Source of the DNA: Paraburkholderia panacisoli
GTDB taxonomy: Bacteria; Pseudomonadota; Gammaproteobacteria; Burkholderiales; Burkholderiaceae
DNA length: 64,000 bases
Direction of reading: 5' to 3'
Assembly (NCBI RefSeq): GCF_008369935.1
Contig: NZ_VTUZ01000008.1
Location: forward strand, 235,299 to 299,298
The notes beneath the pieces are model-generated. The model made no database searches and was not told where the DNA came from. It saw only the letters and a list, made by a program, of their open reading frames with translations. The first letter of the stretch is position 1. Every line of letters starts with the position of its first letter. This document shows, one piece after another, positions 26,630 through 35,495 of this stretch. A program made the position numbers and the translations under genes.

Positions 26630-27028
26630 ATGAACAATCCGAAAGCCGATCCTAGCGATCAAGCTCTGGCCGCACTGCGCTATCAAACCGCGGCGCGCGA
26701 TCTCGAACATATCGTGCGCAATATTGCCGCGCGCTACATCGTGCAGCAGGTGCCGCTTACGTGGCGTCTGCTGCATGCGATCGAAGCCGAGGCGCTGGCG
26801 GACCTCGGCTTCGCCAGCCGGCACGACGCGTTGCTGCTGGGCCTGTTTCAACGTCCGTCCGATCTGCCTTATCCGGAAACGGACGAAGCCGTGGATTTCG
26901 GCACGTCCACTGCGCTGCCGGCGGTGTTCGCGTTCGCCGTCAGTGCTTATGAGGAAGCCGCGCGCCGCGCCGCTCAGCCTGCGCCGGACCGCCCGGGCTT
27001 GAAGCGCTCTCGGCCTTGGGGCGGCTGA
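26630..27028 (+). CDS. Small protein of unknown function, probably SOS-regulated
   Basis: 132 residues. GGAG about 7 bp before the ATG at 26630 sets the start; the longer frame would read through the LexA box. The sequence is mostly helical with segments LRYQTAARDLEHIVRNIAARYIVQQVPLTW and FASRHDALLLGLF, and no family is recognised. A LexA-type box directly upstream suggests induction by DNA damage. It lies 58 bp before the recombinase-like gene and may share its transcript. Its place in the origin domain hints at a role in replication or recombination. Confidence 0.72.
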   Translation: MNNPKADPSDQALAALRYQTAARDLEHIVRNIAARYIVQQVPLTWRLLHAIEAEALADLGFASRHDALLLGLFQRPSDLPYPETDEAVDFGTSTALPAVFAFAVSAYEEAARRAAQPAPDRPGLKRSRPWGG

Positions 27029-27086
27029 ACGCTGTATTTTCGCCTGTTGCCGCCTACAATAGCTGCAACTAACGGAAGAATAGCTT

Positions 27087-28169
27087 ATGTCACCTCCTCA
27101 TCTGTCCGACCCGGTTGCCCGCCCTGCGCCATCGACCGATCTCTTCGATCAGCAACGCGAGGACTGGCGTCGCGATCCGCAAATCGCTTTCGACGCGTGG
27201 CTGGCCAGACAGCATTTCAGACGTTCTTCCGCTGACGTCTACCGGGCGCAGTGGGGGCTTTTCCTCGACTGGCTCGGTGCGCGTCAGAAAAATCCCGTCA
27301 CGGTCGACATGCACGAGATCGCCGAATTCGTCGCCGGGCTCGATATCCGCAAACCCCAACGGATCAGGTATTTGCGGCTGATCGAACGGGTGCTGGATCA
27401 TGTACGCGAAATTGAATCCGCGTCGACAAACCCGGCACGCTTCATTGCTCAGGATGGCGAAGCAGCGTGGCGAAACGCGCGCGACAATGAACCGACCGGT
27501 TTTCTCACCCATGCCGAACGAACCGCGCTGATCGCGCAACTCTTTTCTCCATTGCCGGTTTTGTCGGCGGCGCAGCGTTGGAGAGAGCGGCGCGATCGCG
27601 CGTTGATCGCCGTGTTTCTCGGCGGCGGATTGAAAACAGGCGAGGCCGCTGCGCTTACGGTTAGTTGCGTGAATGCCGGCTCGCCGTGGGTGACGATCGA
27701 GTCCGCGAATCCGCTGCTGACGCGCCGGACCCGGCTCGCCCCGTTCGCGGCAGCCATTCTCGACGCGTGGCTTGCCGAACGTCGTCTCGCGGAACTCGCC
27801 GGCAATCTGGTGTTCCCCGCGTCACCCTCTGGGCGGCCTATGCACAAAGCCACCATGCTGCGCGCGGTCGACGCGTTGGTCGACGGTGCCGGGATTGCCG
27901 CGTCGCGAAAGTCTCGCGCGAGCCCACAAACCTTGCGCAACACTTTTGCTGCGGATTTATTCGAGAGCGGGGTAGAGGCAGAACTGGTCGGACAATGGCT
28001 GGGATTTGTGCAAGCCGTATCCGCGAACCGTTTGTATCGCGCCTGGCAAACGTGGATGGATCAGCAGGAACCGCCCGCCGCCGATGTGCCGGATCCGGCT
28101 GCGCCGCCGTTGCACGCGCCCAGAAGCGACGGGCGTTTGACGAGAAAACCGGGAGCGGGCGAGCCCTGA
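27087..28169 (+). CDS. Tyrosine-recombinase-like protein with most catalytic residues replaced
   Basis: 360 residues. The N-terminal SAM-like DNA-binding domain (DAWLARQHFRRSSADVYRAQWGLFLDWLGAR) and a C-terminal integrase fold are clear. In the catalytic part, box I reads GGGLKTGEA (Lys where Arg is expected), box II reads SPQTLRNTF (Gln for the first His, Asn for the second, Arg kept), the GH position reads LGFVQ, and a Tyr remains in RLYRAW. Normal strand cleavage is therefore doubtful. It could be a DNA-binding or architectural factor. An iteron overlaps its stop codon. Confidence 0.8.
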   Translation: MSPPHLSDPVARPAPSTDLFDQQREDWRRDPQIAFDAWLARQHFRRSSADVYRAQWGLFLDWLGARQKNPVTVDMHEIAEFVAGLDIRKPQRIRYLRLIERVLDHVREIESASTNPARFIAQDGEAAWRNARDNEPTGFLTHAERTALIAQLFSPLPVLSAAQRWRERRDRALIAVFLGGGLKTGEAAALTVSCVNAGSPWVTIESANPLLTRRTRLAPFAAAILDAWLAERRLAELAGNLVFPASPSGRPMHKATMLRAVDALVDGAGIAASRKSRASPQTLRNTFAADLFESGVEAELVGQWLGFVQAVSANRLYRAWQTWMDQQEPPAADVPDPAAPPLHAPRSDGRLTRKPGAGEP

Positions 28170-28204
28170 AAAGCCTCACCTTTCTGGTCCCGAATTTCCT
28201 CACC
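28164..28204 (-). repeat. Iteron pair D (CTCACC orientation), overlapping the recombinase stop
   Basis: CCCTGAAAAGCCTCACC (28164-28180) covers the TGA of the recombinase gene, and TCCCGAATTTCCTCACC (28188-28204) follows 7 bp later. Orientation is opposite to the main origin array. Confidence 0.85.
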
Positions 28205-28238
28205 TTTGACGTTTTATCCGCTAGCGCACCGTGTTGAA

Positions 28239-29447
28239 CTACCGGGCCGCAGCCGCGGCCATGTCGCTCGACAGAAACCGGCTGACCGCTGCGAGCCTTG
28301 ATGCGCCGAGTCCCGACGAGTGCTCACACTCCGGGCAGAGCAATTCATAGCGGTGATCAACTTGCGACAGTTCCGGCTCACCTTCGTCGCATTTTGGGCA
28401 GCGCAGCGGAAGTGAGACATGGCCGTCCGCCGCAGTGCCGACCGCATTCAATTCGTCGCTGGTGAGCCGGCCCGCTTCAACCAGCGAGCAAAGCAGACTG
28501 GCGATCGCCGGGTCGATGCCTTGCTGGGTGCGCAGCACGGCAACTTCTTTCGTCAACGCATCCACTTCGTCCGATTGCTCGCGCAGTTGCGCGTCGAGCC
28601 GGTCGCCGCGCGCCTTGGCCGCGGCAATCTGTTGAATGAACTCAAATTCCTTTCGGCTCGCGTCGCGCACGCCCGATTGGTACGTGGCCGCCATGCTGCG
28701 CAGCGAGTCGAGTTCAACGAGCATCGGCTTGACGCGCCGTTCGGCTTCCGCAACCGCGTCTTTTATCTGCTGCGCATAGTGTTCCGTGCTTTGACGCAAT
28801 TCGACGTGCAATGCGTCGATTCGGTCGCGCAGTGTTGCATTGGTTGCGAACTCGGCGTCCAGACGCTGACGGAGCGCTTCGTTTTCGTGATCGAGCCGTC
28901 GCACCGTTGCCTGCAAGCCTTCCTGGTGGACGTTTCCATGCGTAGTGGCGCTCGATAGCTCGGCTTCGAGCGCTCGAACCCGATCCCACGCGGCTTCGGC
29001 GCGTAGTTCGCTACGTTTGACTGCCTCGTCCGAGGCGTCCCGACGGATTTCCGCGTCTCGTGCGAGTTGCTCGGCGGCGGCAATTTGCGCGTGTATTTCC
29101 TCGCGTTCGCTGTCGAGCGTAGTTCGCGCATGCGCAACGGCTTCTTCAAACAACGCGCCCAGCAGTTCGCCGGCGCGATCTTCCAATGCCTTCGGGATCG
29201 CGCCCGCACCGACTTTTACACGCGACACATTGCGGATGCGTTCCCAGAAATGGTCGATGTCCTTCGGAATATCGCTCGCGCTGCCGGTCTGCGTCAGATC
29301 ACGGACCGCGGCCATGGATGGGCGGATACCCAGGTCGAAAAACAGCCGCTTGCATGCATGCAGCGACAAATCCTGCCGCCGCGCCCCTTGAATACGCATG
29401 GCCTCAAGCTCACCACGAATGGCTTGTCGCTCCTGGTCCAGATTCAT
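28239..29447 (-). CDS. KfrA-like DNA-binding coiled-coil protein with C-terminal zinc ribbon
   Basis: 402 residues. The N-terminal ~75 residues (KRLFFDLGIRPSMAAVRDLTQTGSASDIPKDIDHFWERIR) match the KfrA N-terminal domain found in plasmid maintenance proteins. Residues ~90-315 form a long coiled coil. The C-terminus has two CPxC knuckles (CPKCDEGE ... CPECEHS), a probable zinc ribbon not usual in plasmid KfrA. It is transcribed away from the iteron array and its promoter lies beside it. Nucleoid, segregation or origin-associated roles are plausible. Confidence 0.82.
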   Translation of the reverse strand: MNLDQERQAIRGELEAMRIQGARRQDLSLHACKRLFFDLGIRPSMAAVRDLTQTGSASDIPKDIDHFWERIRNVSRVKVGAGAIPKALEDRAGELLGALFEEAVAHARTTLDSEREEIHAQIAAAEQLARDAEIRRDASDEAVKRSELRAEAAWDRVRALEAELSSATTHGNVHQEGLQATVRRLDHENEALRQRLDAEFATNATLRDRIDALHVELRQSTEHYAQQIKDAVAEAERRVKPMLVELDSLRSMAATYQSGVRDASRKEFEFIQQIAAAKARGDRLDAQLREQSDEVDALTKEVAVLRTQQGIDPAIASLLCSLVEAGRLTSDELNAVGTAADGHVSLPLRCPKCDEGEPELSQVDHRYELLCPECEHSSGLGASRLAAVSRFLSSDMAAAAAR

Positions 29448-29833
29448 ATCAACCTCGATGTCGCTCGAATTGGATGGATCATAACAATTTACGTAGCGTT
29501 TGCTACCTATTTGTTCCTGTCACGGGGATGTCGTGGAATTGGCGTGCTTTTACGTGTTGGAGATGTCGATCAACTCGCGGTCGTTGATATTTGCCGTGAA
29601 ACAAAGCGAAGAATAGCCAATAAGTTCTTGTAAAGAAAGAGTTTTTGATTGCTATGAGTAAATTGTCGACTGTTTCACGAACATTGAATCGCATCGATGT
29701 TGGGTGAAAGTGGTTGTCCGGAGGACTCGCGGGGCGAATGCTAGAGAGTAATAAAAGTAAACACCTTTGAACCCATGTTAAAAACGTTAACGCCACGGCA
29801 AAGCCTTATCTGGCGGGCGTTTCAGACTGGGAA

Positions 29834-31418
29834 GGTGAAGCTTTGCGGGAGACGTGGTGAGGTCTTGCGGGATGCTGGAGTGATGAGGTTCGGGGACCGG
29901 GGTGAGCGGGTCCGGGACAGAACGTGAGCGGGTTCAGGAGACCAGGTAAACATGTGGTTTGGTCAAAGGTGAGACTTTGCAGGGGCTCGTGGGGGTGAAT
30001 CGCCCGGCAGCGCTTGAAAGTCCATTCCGGTGGCGGCCGAACCAAAGGTGAGCGCTTTCGGGATGGTCTCAGCTGCTGATTTTTGGGCCTGATTTGAGGC
30101 CGTAACCCCCAATGGTGAGCCAAGTCAGGAGAAAACGCGAAGCGAAGGTGAGATTTTACGGGGCCGGACGGGCATTTCTGCCTGATTTCTGGGCAGTCAC
30201 GCGCCAAAGGTGAGGGTTTGCGGGATGCAGGGCTGTGTTCTCGTTAGCAATGCGCCGGTGATATCGACGAGCGGGTGGACCCTGCGATCTTATAGGTGAG
30301 GAAATTCGGGAACTGGCTTCGAGGCCGGTCTGCTCGATTGCCGGATCTGCCGGTTTTGGTCAAAGGTGAGGCTTTTCGGGAGCTTGGGAAGTGCCTTATA
30401 GGCATAAAGGTGAGGAAATACGGGACCAAAACGGCTTCCATTGCCCGGAAAAGCCCAACAGATGCAGCCGTGACAATGGCTGCGATGCGGCGCCAAGTTT
30501 CTATTGGTGAGGTTTTTCGGGACCTTTGGGATAGCAATCCCAACTGCCGTCTTCTGTCAGAAACCGTCTAAAGGTGAGAGAAAACGGGAGTGGACGACGC
30601 GGCGCTGCGAGGGATAAAAATCTAACTCATTGAATTTAATGAAATATTATCGTTCCCTATTCAATGGTGAGGTTTTTCGGGAGGTGATCGTTTAGGCCGC
30701 CATCACCATCTGCGACGTATAAAGGTGAGGTTTTTCAGGAGGGTTTTTCGGTCGATCAAAGGCACGACGCCTCGGAAGCCCGCGTCGTTCCAAGTCGGCG
30801 GTCAGAGTAAAGGTGAGCTTTTTCAGGGGAGGTTGGACGGGCTGCAGGTCGGTGACCGCCAAAAGGCATCGTCGAGCAGTTGTAGATCCCTAGCGCGATC
30901 AGTCAGGCCGCTGTTGAGTCGGTATGCATTTCCAGTAACTTCGTCTGCATCCATTAGTCGGCAGTACCGCGCCATAGCCGCTCACAGTCGTGCGAATCGG
31001 CGCTCGGATGCATGGCGCAAGGCCTTGCCGCGCCGTGCTGGGCCAATCGCACGGGCCCCAAACCGCCTCCCTGTGAGATCCGTTGCGCGTTCATCCCGGC
31101 GAATGCACCGGCGATGTCGTCCATGCTGCGCGTGCCAATCTGAAATCCTCTCGCAAGGACCAGCGATCCCCCCACGGCTTCTCCCCTCCCCCGCCGCCGA
31201 AACTGTGCGCAGCGCTTTAATGAATCGTCTCGAGGTGGCCGCCTCTGCGCGTGGCCGCGTTCCCGCCAGGAATTCGCGAAAATTTTTTACGGTGAGAAGA
31301 TTCGGGATCAAGTGGTCGCCGTTCGCGCGCGCTGGAGAAAAGACGGAATTTGCGGACGCCGCGACCTGCAAGGACGGCCCGAATCTGTGCAAAACGGTTG
31401 AGGTGAGGGTTTTCGGGA
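29834..31418 (+). repeat. Main iteron array E (19 copies, GGTGAG orientation)
   Basis: Nineteen 17-mers of the form GGTGAGGNTTTTCGGGA start at 29834, 29856, 29901, 29923, 29968, 30047, 30114, 30147, 30209, 30295, 30365, 30409, 30506, 30573, 30666, 30724, 30812, 31291 and 31402. GGTGA is invariant in nearly all and CGGGA in most. The best matches are at 30365, 30506 and 30666. Spacing is irregular, from 22 bp to several hundred. Copies to the left of 29968 are more degenerate. They are presumed binding sites of the initiator encoded at 31505. Confidence 0.9.
30614..30665. other. AT-rich core, candidate DNA-unwinding element
   Basis: A ~50-bp block that is mostly A/T (contains GAATTTAATGAAATATTAT) sits between iterons at 30573 and 30666 in otherwise GC-rich DNA. 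A perfect-type iteron abuts its right end. This placement fits an opening site. Confidence 0.6.
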
Positions 31419-31504
31419 GCTGCTCGAGGTGAGTCGCGCTTCGTAAACTCGCTTCACCGGCAACGGTGAGACGCACGCTATAGACGCGTATCACCACAGC
31501 CGGT

Positions 31505-32887
31505 ATGCTCTCGCCAAATCCCTCCCTGACCAGACGCATGGCCACGAAACGCGCCAAGAAGACCGATGTAGTCAGCCCGAGCTCGGCCGAATTGCGCAAG
31601 GCCGTAGAGGCAATTGCGATTCAGCCGAAGAGCGGCAAAATCACGCTGCTCACCCGCAAGCTGTTCAACGTCCTTCTCGCCGTGGCCCAGCAAGCCGATG
31701 AAGCGGGCGACACGTATCGGGCCTTGCTGTCCGACATCGTCGCCAATTCCGCTTTCGATTCCAACGACACCGCGCTCGTCAAGGAGCACTTGCGGCGCAT
31801 GGTGTCGGTGCAGGTCGAATGGAGCACGGGCACGTCCAGCCAGAAGCCGGGTCGCAAGTGGGGCATTTCTACACTGATCGCCGACGCGGAAATTCTGGAA
31901 GACCCCACGACCCGCCGCGTCTGGGTGGAATTCTCATTTGCGCCGAAGATCAAGAAGAAGCTGCTCGACCCGGTTCAGTATGCGCGTCTGAGTCTCCAAT
32001 TCCAGAGCCAGTTGCGCAGCAGCGCGGGCCTTGCGTTGTACGAGATTTGCGTGCGCTATCTGACCAACCCGAGTCATCTGACGATGCGTGAGACGTGGGA
32101 ATGGTGGCGCCCTATTCTGTCGGGGACGCCGGACACGGAAGCGGGCGACGAGGCGAAGCGTGAATACAAGTACTTCAAGCGCGATTACCTGCGCCCGGCA
32201 ATTGCCGAAGTCAACGCGGTCACCAATATCTTCGTCGAATTGATCGAGCATCGCGAAGGCCGGCGTGTTGCCGAAATCCAGTTTCGTGTGACCGAGCGCA
32301 AGCAACCCATGCTCGCGCTCGACGAACATCCGAACGTGTTCGACAGCACGTTGGTCGATCGGATGGTGAAGATCGGCATTCCGCTGAAAGAAGCGCAAAC
32401 GCTGTATGCCGACAGTGAAGAAAATCGTATTCGCGCCGCTTTGCAGATGACCGAGCAGCGCATGCGCAGCACGTCGTTGCCGCCTGTGCGCAGCGCGCCC
32501 GCGCTGTTCAAGGACGCGTTGAAGAAAGGCTACGCGCCGCCCGTCGAAGCGTTGCCCTCAGGCGGCGGCGGCAAGGCCGCGGTCGCGGCGCCCGCCGACG
32601 ACCTCAAGGCGCGATTGCTCGACGAATACTCGGCACACCGTCGCAAGGAAGCGTACGAACTGTACAACGAGCAAGGTGAGTCTGAGCGGGAAATCGCGCG
32701 GCAATCGTTCGAGGAAGAACAGTTGCCGGCGCTCGGCACGCACATGCGGGACGACTGGCGTCGTCGTGGGCTGGATTCGAAAATTGTCGAAACGGCATTC
32801 TTCGACTGGCTGGCGCGTAAAACCTGGGGCGAGCCGACCGATGGCGACCTGCTCGCGTTCACGCTGAGCCAATCGCGCGTGGCTTGA
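31505..32887 (+). CDS. Replication initiator protein (RepB/Rep_3-type) of the secondary chromosome
   Basis: 460 residues. The central part (ITLLTRKLFNVLLAVAQQ ... FSFAPKIKKKLLDPVQYARLSLQFQSQLRSSAGLALYEICVRYL ... REYKYFKRDYLRPAIAEVN) is the double winged-helix initiator fold of iteron plasmids. A long C-terminal extension after ~330 with a Gly/Ala linker makes it larger than most plasmid Rep proteins. It lies 87 bp after the last clear iteron and convergent with parB. It should bind the iterons and open the origin. The ATG at 31538 is an alternative start; neither has a strong ribosome site. Confidence 0.88.
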   Translation: MLSPNPSLTRRMATKRAKKTDVVSPSSAELRKAVEAIAIQPKSGKITLLTRKLFNVLLAVAQQADEAGDTYRALLSDIVANSAFDSNDTALVKEHLRRMVSVQVEWSTGTSSQKPGRKWGISTLIADAEILEDPTTRRVWVEFSFAPKIKKKLLDPVQYARLSLQFQSQLRSSAGLALYEICVRYLTNPSHLTMRETWEWWRPILSGTPDTEAGDEAKREYKYFKRDYLRPAIAEVNAVTNIFVELIEHREGRRVAEIQFRVTERKQPMLALDEHPNVFDSTLVDRMVKIGIPLKEAQTLYADSEENRIRAALQMTEQRMRSTSLPPVRSAPALFKDALKKGYAPPVEALPSGGGGKAAVAAPADDLKARLLDEYSAHRRKEAYELYNEQGESEREIARQSFEEEQLPALGTHMRDDWRRRGLDSKIVETAFFDWLARKTWGEPTDGDLLAFTLSQSRVA

Positions 32888-32979
32888 TCGATCGGTTAGT
32901 TTGGTGGGCTCAGTACGCTCACTGAGCGGCGGCCGCAGTCGCGTGCCGCCCCACTCTCTCGCGTTGCTACTGTTCCCTC

Positions 32980-34038
32980 TTACTTCAGCATCTTTTCAAT
33001 TTGTCGCAGGATGTCGTCACGCTTCTCGCGCGCGAGACCCTTCAAACGCAGTTCGATTCGATCATCTCCGTACGATTTGAGATCGCCGACCGGCACACCG
33101 TCGAGTTTGATTTCCAGTCGCTGCGCGTAGCGCTGCCGGCCCGCCGGTTTGACGCTTTCCTGCGCGTTCGCCCTTCCCTTGACGATGTCCGCGACTTGCC
33201 GCGTGCTCAGATCGTCAGAGACGATTTTGTTGATCAGACGCAGCGTGGCGTCGGCACCCCGGGCGGTGTGATATCGACCCACGTGATACGCCATGTTTGA
33301 GCCAAAGCGGTCCGGGCGCGCGACCATTTCATGCATGACGGCCTCCGGCAACTTCGCGATGGACAGGGCGACCGCAACGGTCGATTCGTCCAGGCCGAGA
33401 TGTTCGGCAAGCTCCTTCTGACTCTGAAAGTGGCGATCGTCGAGAAAGCGTTTCCAGACTACCGCGTTGTCGAAGACCGTCTGCGAATCGCGTTGGACGT
33501 TCAGGTCATAGCCGAGCTTGTAGCTCTGGATGCCGATCGGCAGATCGATGACGATCGCCTTCACCGATTCCTTGTTCGCTTCTTTCAACGCTCGCACGCG
33601 GCGGCCACCGTCGCTGACGAAGTAGGTGCCGGGATTGTCGTAATCGGGAATGACGTGAATCGCCTGCTGCTGCCCCTGCTTTGCCAGATTGACGGCAAGC
33701 TCCGCAATCGACGCCTTTAGATAGAAGTGGCGAGGATTGAATGGGCTCGGCTTGATGCTCTTCAGCGGGAGTTCGATGACCTGGTTCGGTCGGTATCCAT
33801 GCTCGATCCTCCACGCGCGGTAGGCCGCCGATTCATCGGCTGCGTCGGCGGTGTCGGCCTGCAGGACGTCCTGCGGCACGACGACAGCCGACATTGCGCG
33901 TCCTGCGGCTTCGCTACTCGTGGGGCCGTTCTTGACCAGGCCGTCGATGGCATTCAGACGGTCGAGAGCGGTTCGCTTTTCGCTACTTGTCGTATCAGGA
34001 CGTGCTTGAAAGCCTTTGGCAAATTGGGAGGGTTTCAT
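32980..34038 (-). CDS. parB: ParB/Spo0J-family partition protein
   Basis: 352 residues. The N-terminal ~90 residues are a flexible region for ParA contact. The CTPase/ParB core (IKPSPFNPRHFYLKASIAELAVNLAKQGQQQAI ... VSDGGRRVRALKEAN) and the HTH (SQKELAEHLGLDESTVAVALSIAKLPEAVM) follow, then a basic dimerisation tail. It binds the parS-like palindromes at 34047-35495. It lies 25 bp after parA with a parS-like site in the gap. Confidence 0.93.
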   Translation of the reverse strand: MKPSQFAKGFQARPDTTSSEKRTALDRLNAIDGLVKNGPTSSEAAGRAMSAVVVPQDVLQADTADAADESAAYRAWRIEHGYRPNQVIELPLKSIKPSPFNPRHFYLKASIAELAVNLAKQGQQQAIHVIPDYDNPGTYFVSDGGRRVRALKEANKESVKAIVIDLPIGIQSYKLGYDLNVQRDSQTVFDNAVVWKRFLDDRHFQSQKELAEHLGLDESTVAVALSIAKLPEAVMHEMVARPDRFGSNMAYHVGRYHTARGADATLRLINKIVSDDLSTRQVADIVKGRANAQESVKPAGRQRYAQRLEIKLDGVPVGDLKSYGDDRIELRLKGLAREKRDDILRQIEKMLK

Positions 34039-34046
34039 TCAGGGTC

Positions 34047-34062
34047 CTTTATGCGCATAAAT
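34047..34062. promoter_or_regulatory. parS-like site 1 (between parA and parB)
   Basis: CTTTATGCGCATAAAT has the palindromic core TTTATGCGCATAAA shared by all four sites. It lies exactly in the parA-parB gap, where ParB binding could also tune parB expression. Confidence 0.75.
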
Positions 34063-34063
34063 T

Positions 34064-34726
34064 TCACGGGAGCAACGCTGCGATTTCGTTCGCGCATGCC
34101 CGTACTTCGATGGCGGCGAGTTTGGCGCCGCGGTCGTTCATCTGAAGCACCGTTTGTCCTAACGCCATTGCCTGCTTGTAGGCTTCGCGCGTCGGGATCT
34201 GGGTCTTCAGCAGAGGGAAGCCGAGTTCTTCCAAAGCGCGCTTCAGTTCGCGCGTCAGCATCCGTTTTTCTTCCGTCTTGTTGAGCAGAAAGACTGCGCG
34301 CAGGTCTTCGTTCATCACTTGGGCTTGCTGCACCAGCTTGACCAGCCCGATGCTCGACCAGTAGTCGGCCGGTGATGACGATGTCGGGATGACTGCGACG
34401 CTCGCCGCTAGCAAGACGACGCCAGAGACCTTTTCGGTAATGGACGGCGGGCAGTCGACGATGATGATGTCGTAGTCAGCCACGAACTTCTTGATCTCGC
34501 GATGGATCTGGCTGCCTGCTTCGGAGAGATTGACGACAGCGAAGGGAATGCCGGTGTCGCCGTCTGATGATGCACTGGCCCAGTGGATCAGTGTGTTTTG
34601 GCCGTCTGCGTCTACGACGAGGACGCGTTTGCCTTTCTCGTGAAACGCAGCGCCGAGATGCATCGCGATTGTGCTCTTCCCGACCCCGCCCTTCTGTTGT
34701 GTTACCGCGATGATTTCCGCTGCCAA
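34064..34726 (-). CDS. parA: ParA-family partition ATPase
   Basis: 220 residues, the short type without an N-terminal HTH. The deviant Walker A (KGGVGKST, residues ~12-19), Walker A' (VLVVDADGQ) and Walker B (IIIVDCPPS) are intact. It drives segregation of ParB-parS complexes along the nucleoid. It is first in the parAB operon, upstream of which lie three more parS-like palindromes. Confidence 0.93.
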   Translation of the reverse strand: MAAEIIAVTQQKGGVGKSTIAMHLGAAFHEKGKRVLVVDADGQNTLIHWASASSDGDTGIPFAVVNLSEAGSQIHREIKKFVADYDIIIVDCPPSITEKVSGVVLLAASVAVIPTSSSPADYWSSIGLVKLVQQAQVMNEDLRAVFLLNKTEEKRMLTRELKRALEELGFPLLKTQIPTREAYKQAMALGQTVLQMNDRGAKLAAIEVRACANEIAALLP

Positions 34727-34827
34727 ATTTCACCTCCTCTTTTTAAGCGCAAATGGATTTTACCTGGATGAATTCGCATTTCAATCGTTTTGTGGAAAAC
34801 AAGATAAGAATTAGCCGTTTGGATAAG

Positions 34828-34843
34828 GTTTATGCGCATAAAC
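34828..34843. promoter_or_regulatory. parS-like site 2
   Basis: GTTTATGCGCATAAAC is a perfect 16-bp palindrome about 100 bp upstream of parA. From memory, this is the sequence reported for the chromosome-2 centromere of Burkholderia cenocepacia. Confidence 0.85.
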
Positions 34844-35097
34844 GTGGGCGCAAGCGAAATGGCGGCGAGATTAAGGCTGGTCTGGCGGAATAGGATGGCC
34901 GGACATTAGGCAATGTCCAACGGAGTAGCTGACGGGCGAGGGTCGTTGCTATCTCTCCGTGCGTCCGCCCCACCTGGCTCTGCTATTCGAGCGTCGTTAT
35001 GGCCAACTTTGGAGGAGTCTCGAAGCGCTTCGAGACCAGTCGAAGAGACGAGTGCGGTCACGACGGGCGGTTGTCATGTTGCATAGCGAGCGGTCGA

Positions 35098-35113
35098 CTT
35101 TATGCGCATAAAG
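35098..35113. promoter_or_regulatory. parS-like site 3
   Basis: CTTTATGCGCATAAAG is a perfect palindrome with the same 14-bp core but C/G ends. It lies 99 bp left of the hexanucleotide repeat. Confidence 0.8.
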
Positions 35114-35210
35114 TTTGCGACAGCTAGACTTGGACTGGCTCCTAGTGCTCAATGGACTGGTGGTGCGCTTGTGCAGCACTCGGTTTCGACATTTGTGGGT
35201 AACGTGCGTC

Positions 35211-35389
<179 letters not shown>

Positions 35390-35479
35390 CCTCTCGATCA
35401 AGTATTCTCTACCCCGGTGACATCGACGCGCACGGTGCGCGATCAATTCGTGGCGATTTGCCGCCTATCTTCGCATACG

Positions 35480-35495
35480 GTTTATGCGCATAAAC
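35480..35495. promoter_or_regulatory. parS-like site 4
   Basis: GTTTATGCGCATAAAC, identical to site 2, lies 91 bp right of the hexanucleotide repeat. It is the outermost of the four sites. Confidence 0.85.

Larger units (their letters stand above)
29448..31504. other. Replication origin region of the secondary chromosome (inferred)
   Basis: A 2-kb region without a credible gene lies between the KfrA-like gene and the initiator gene. It contains an AT-rich left flank (29450-29800), 19 iterons (29834-31418) and an AT-rich core (30614-30665), directly upstream of the initiator. This is the layout of an iteron-controlled origin. The stretch 30830-31290 inside it is GC-rich and shows no feature I can name. 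No consensus DnaA box is obvious here. Confidence 0.8.
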
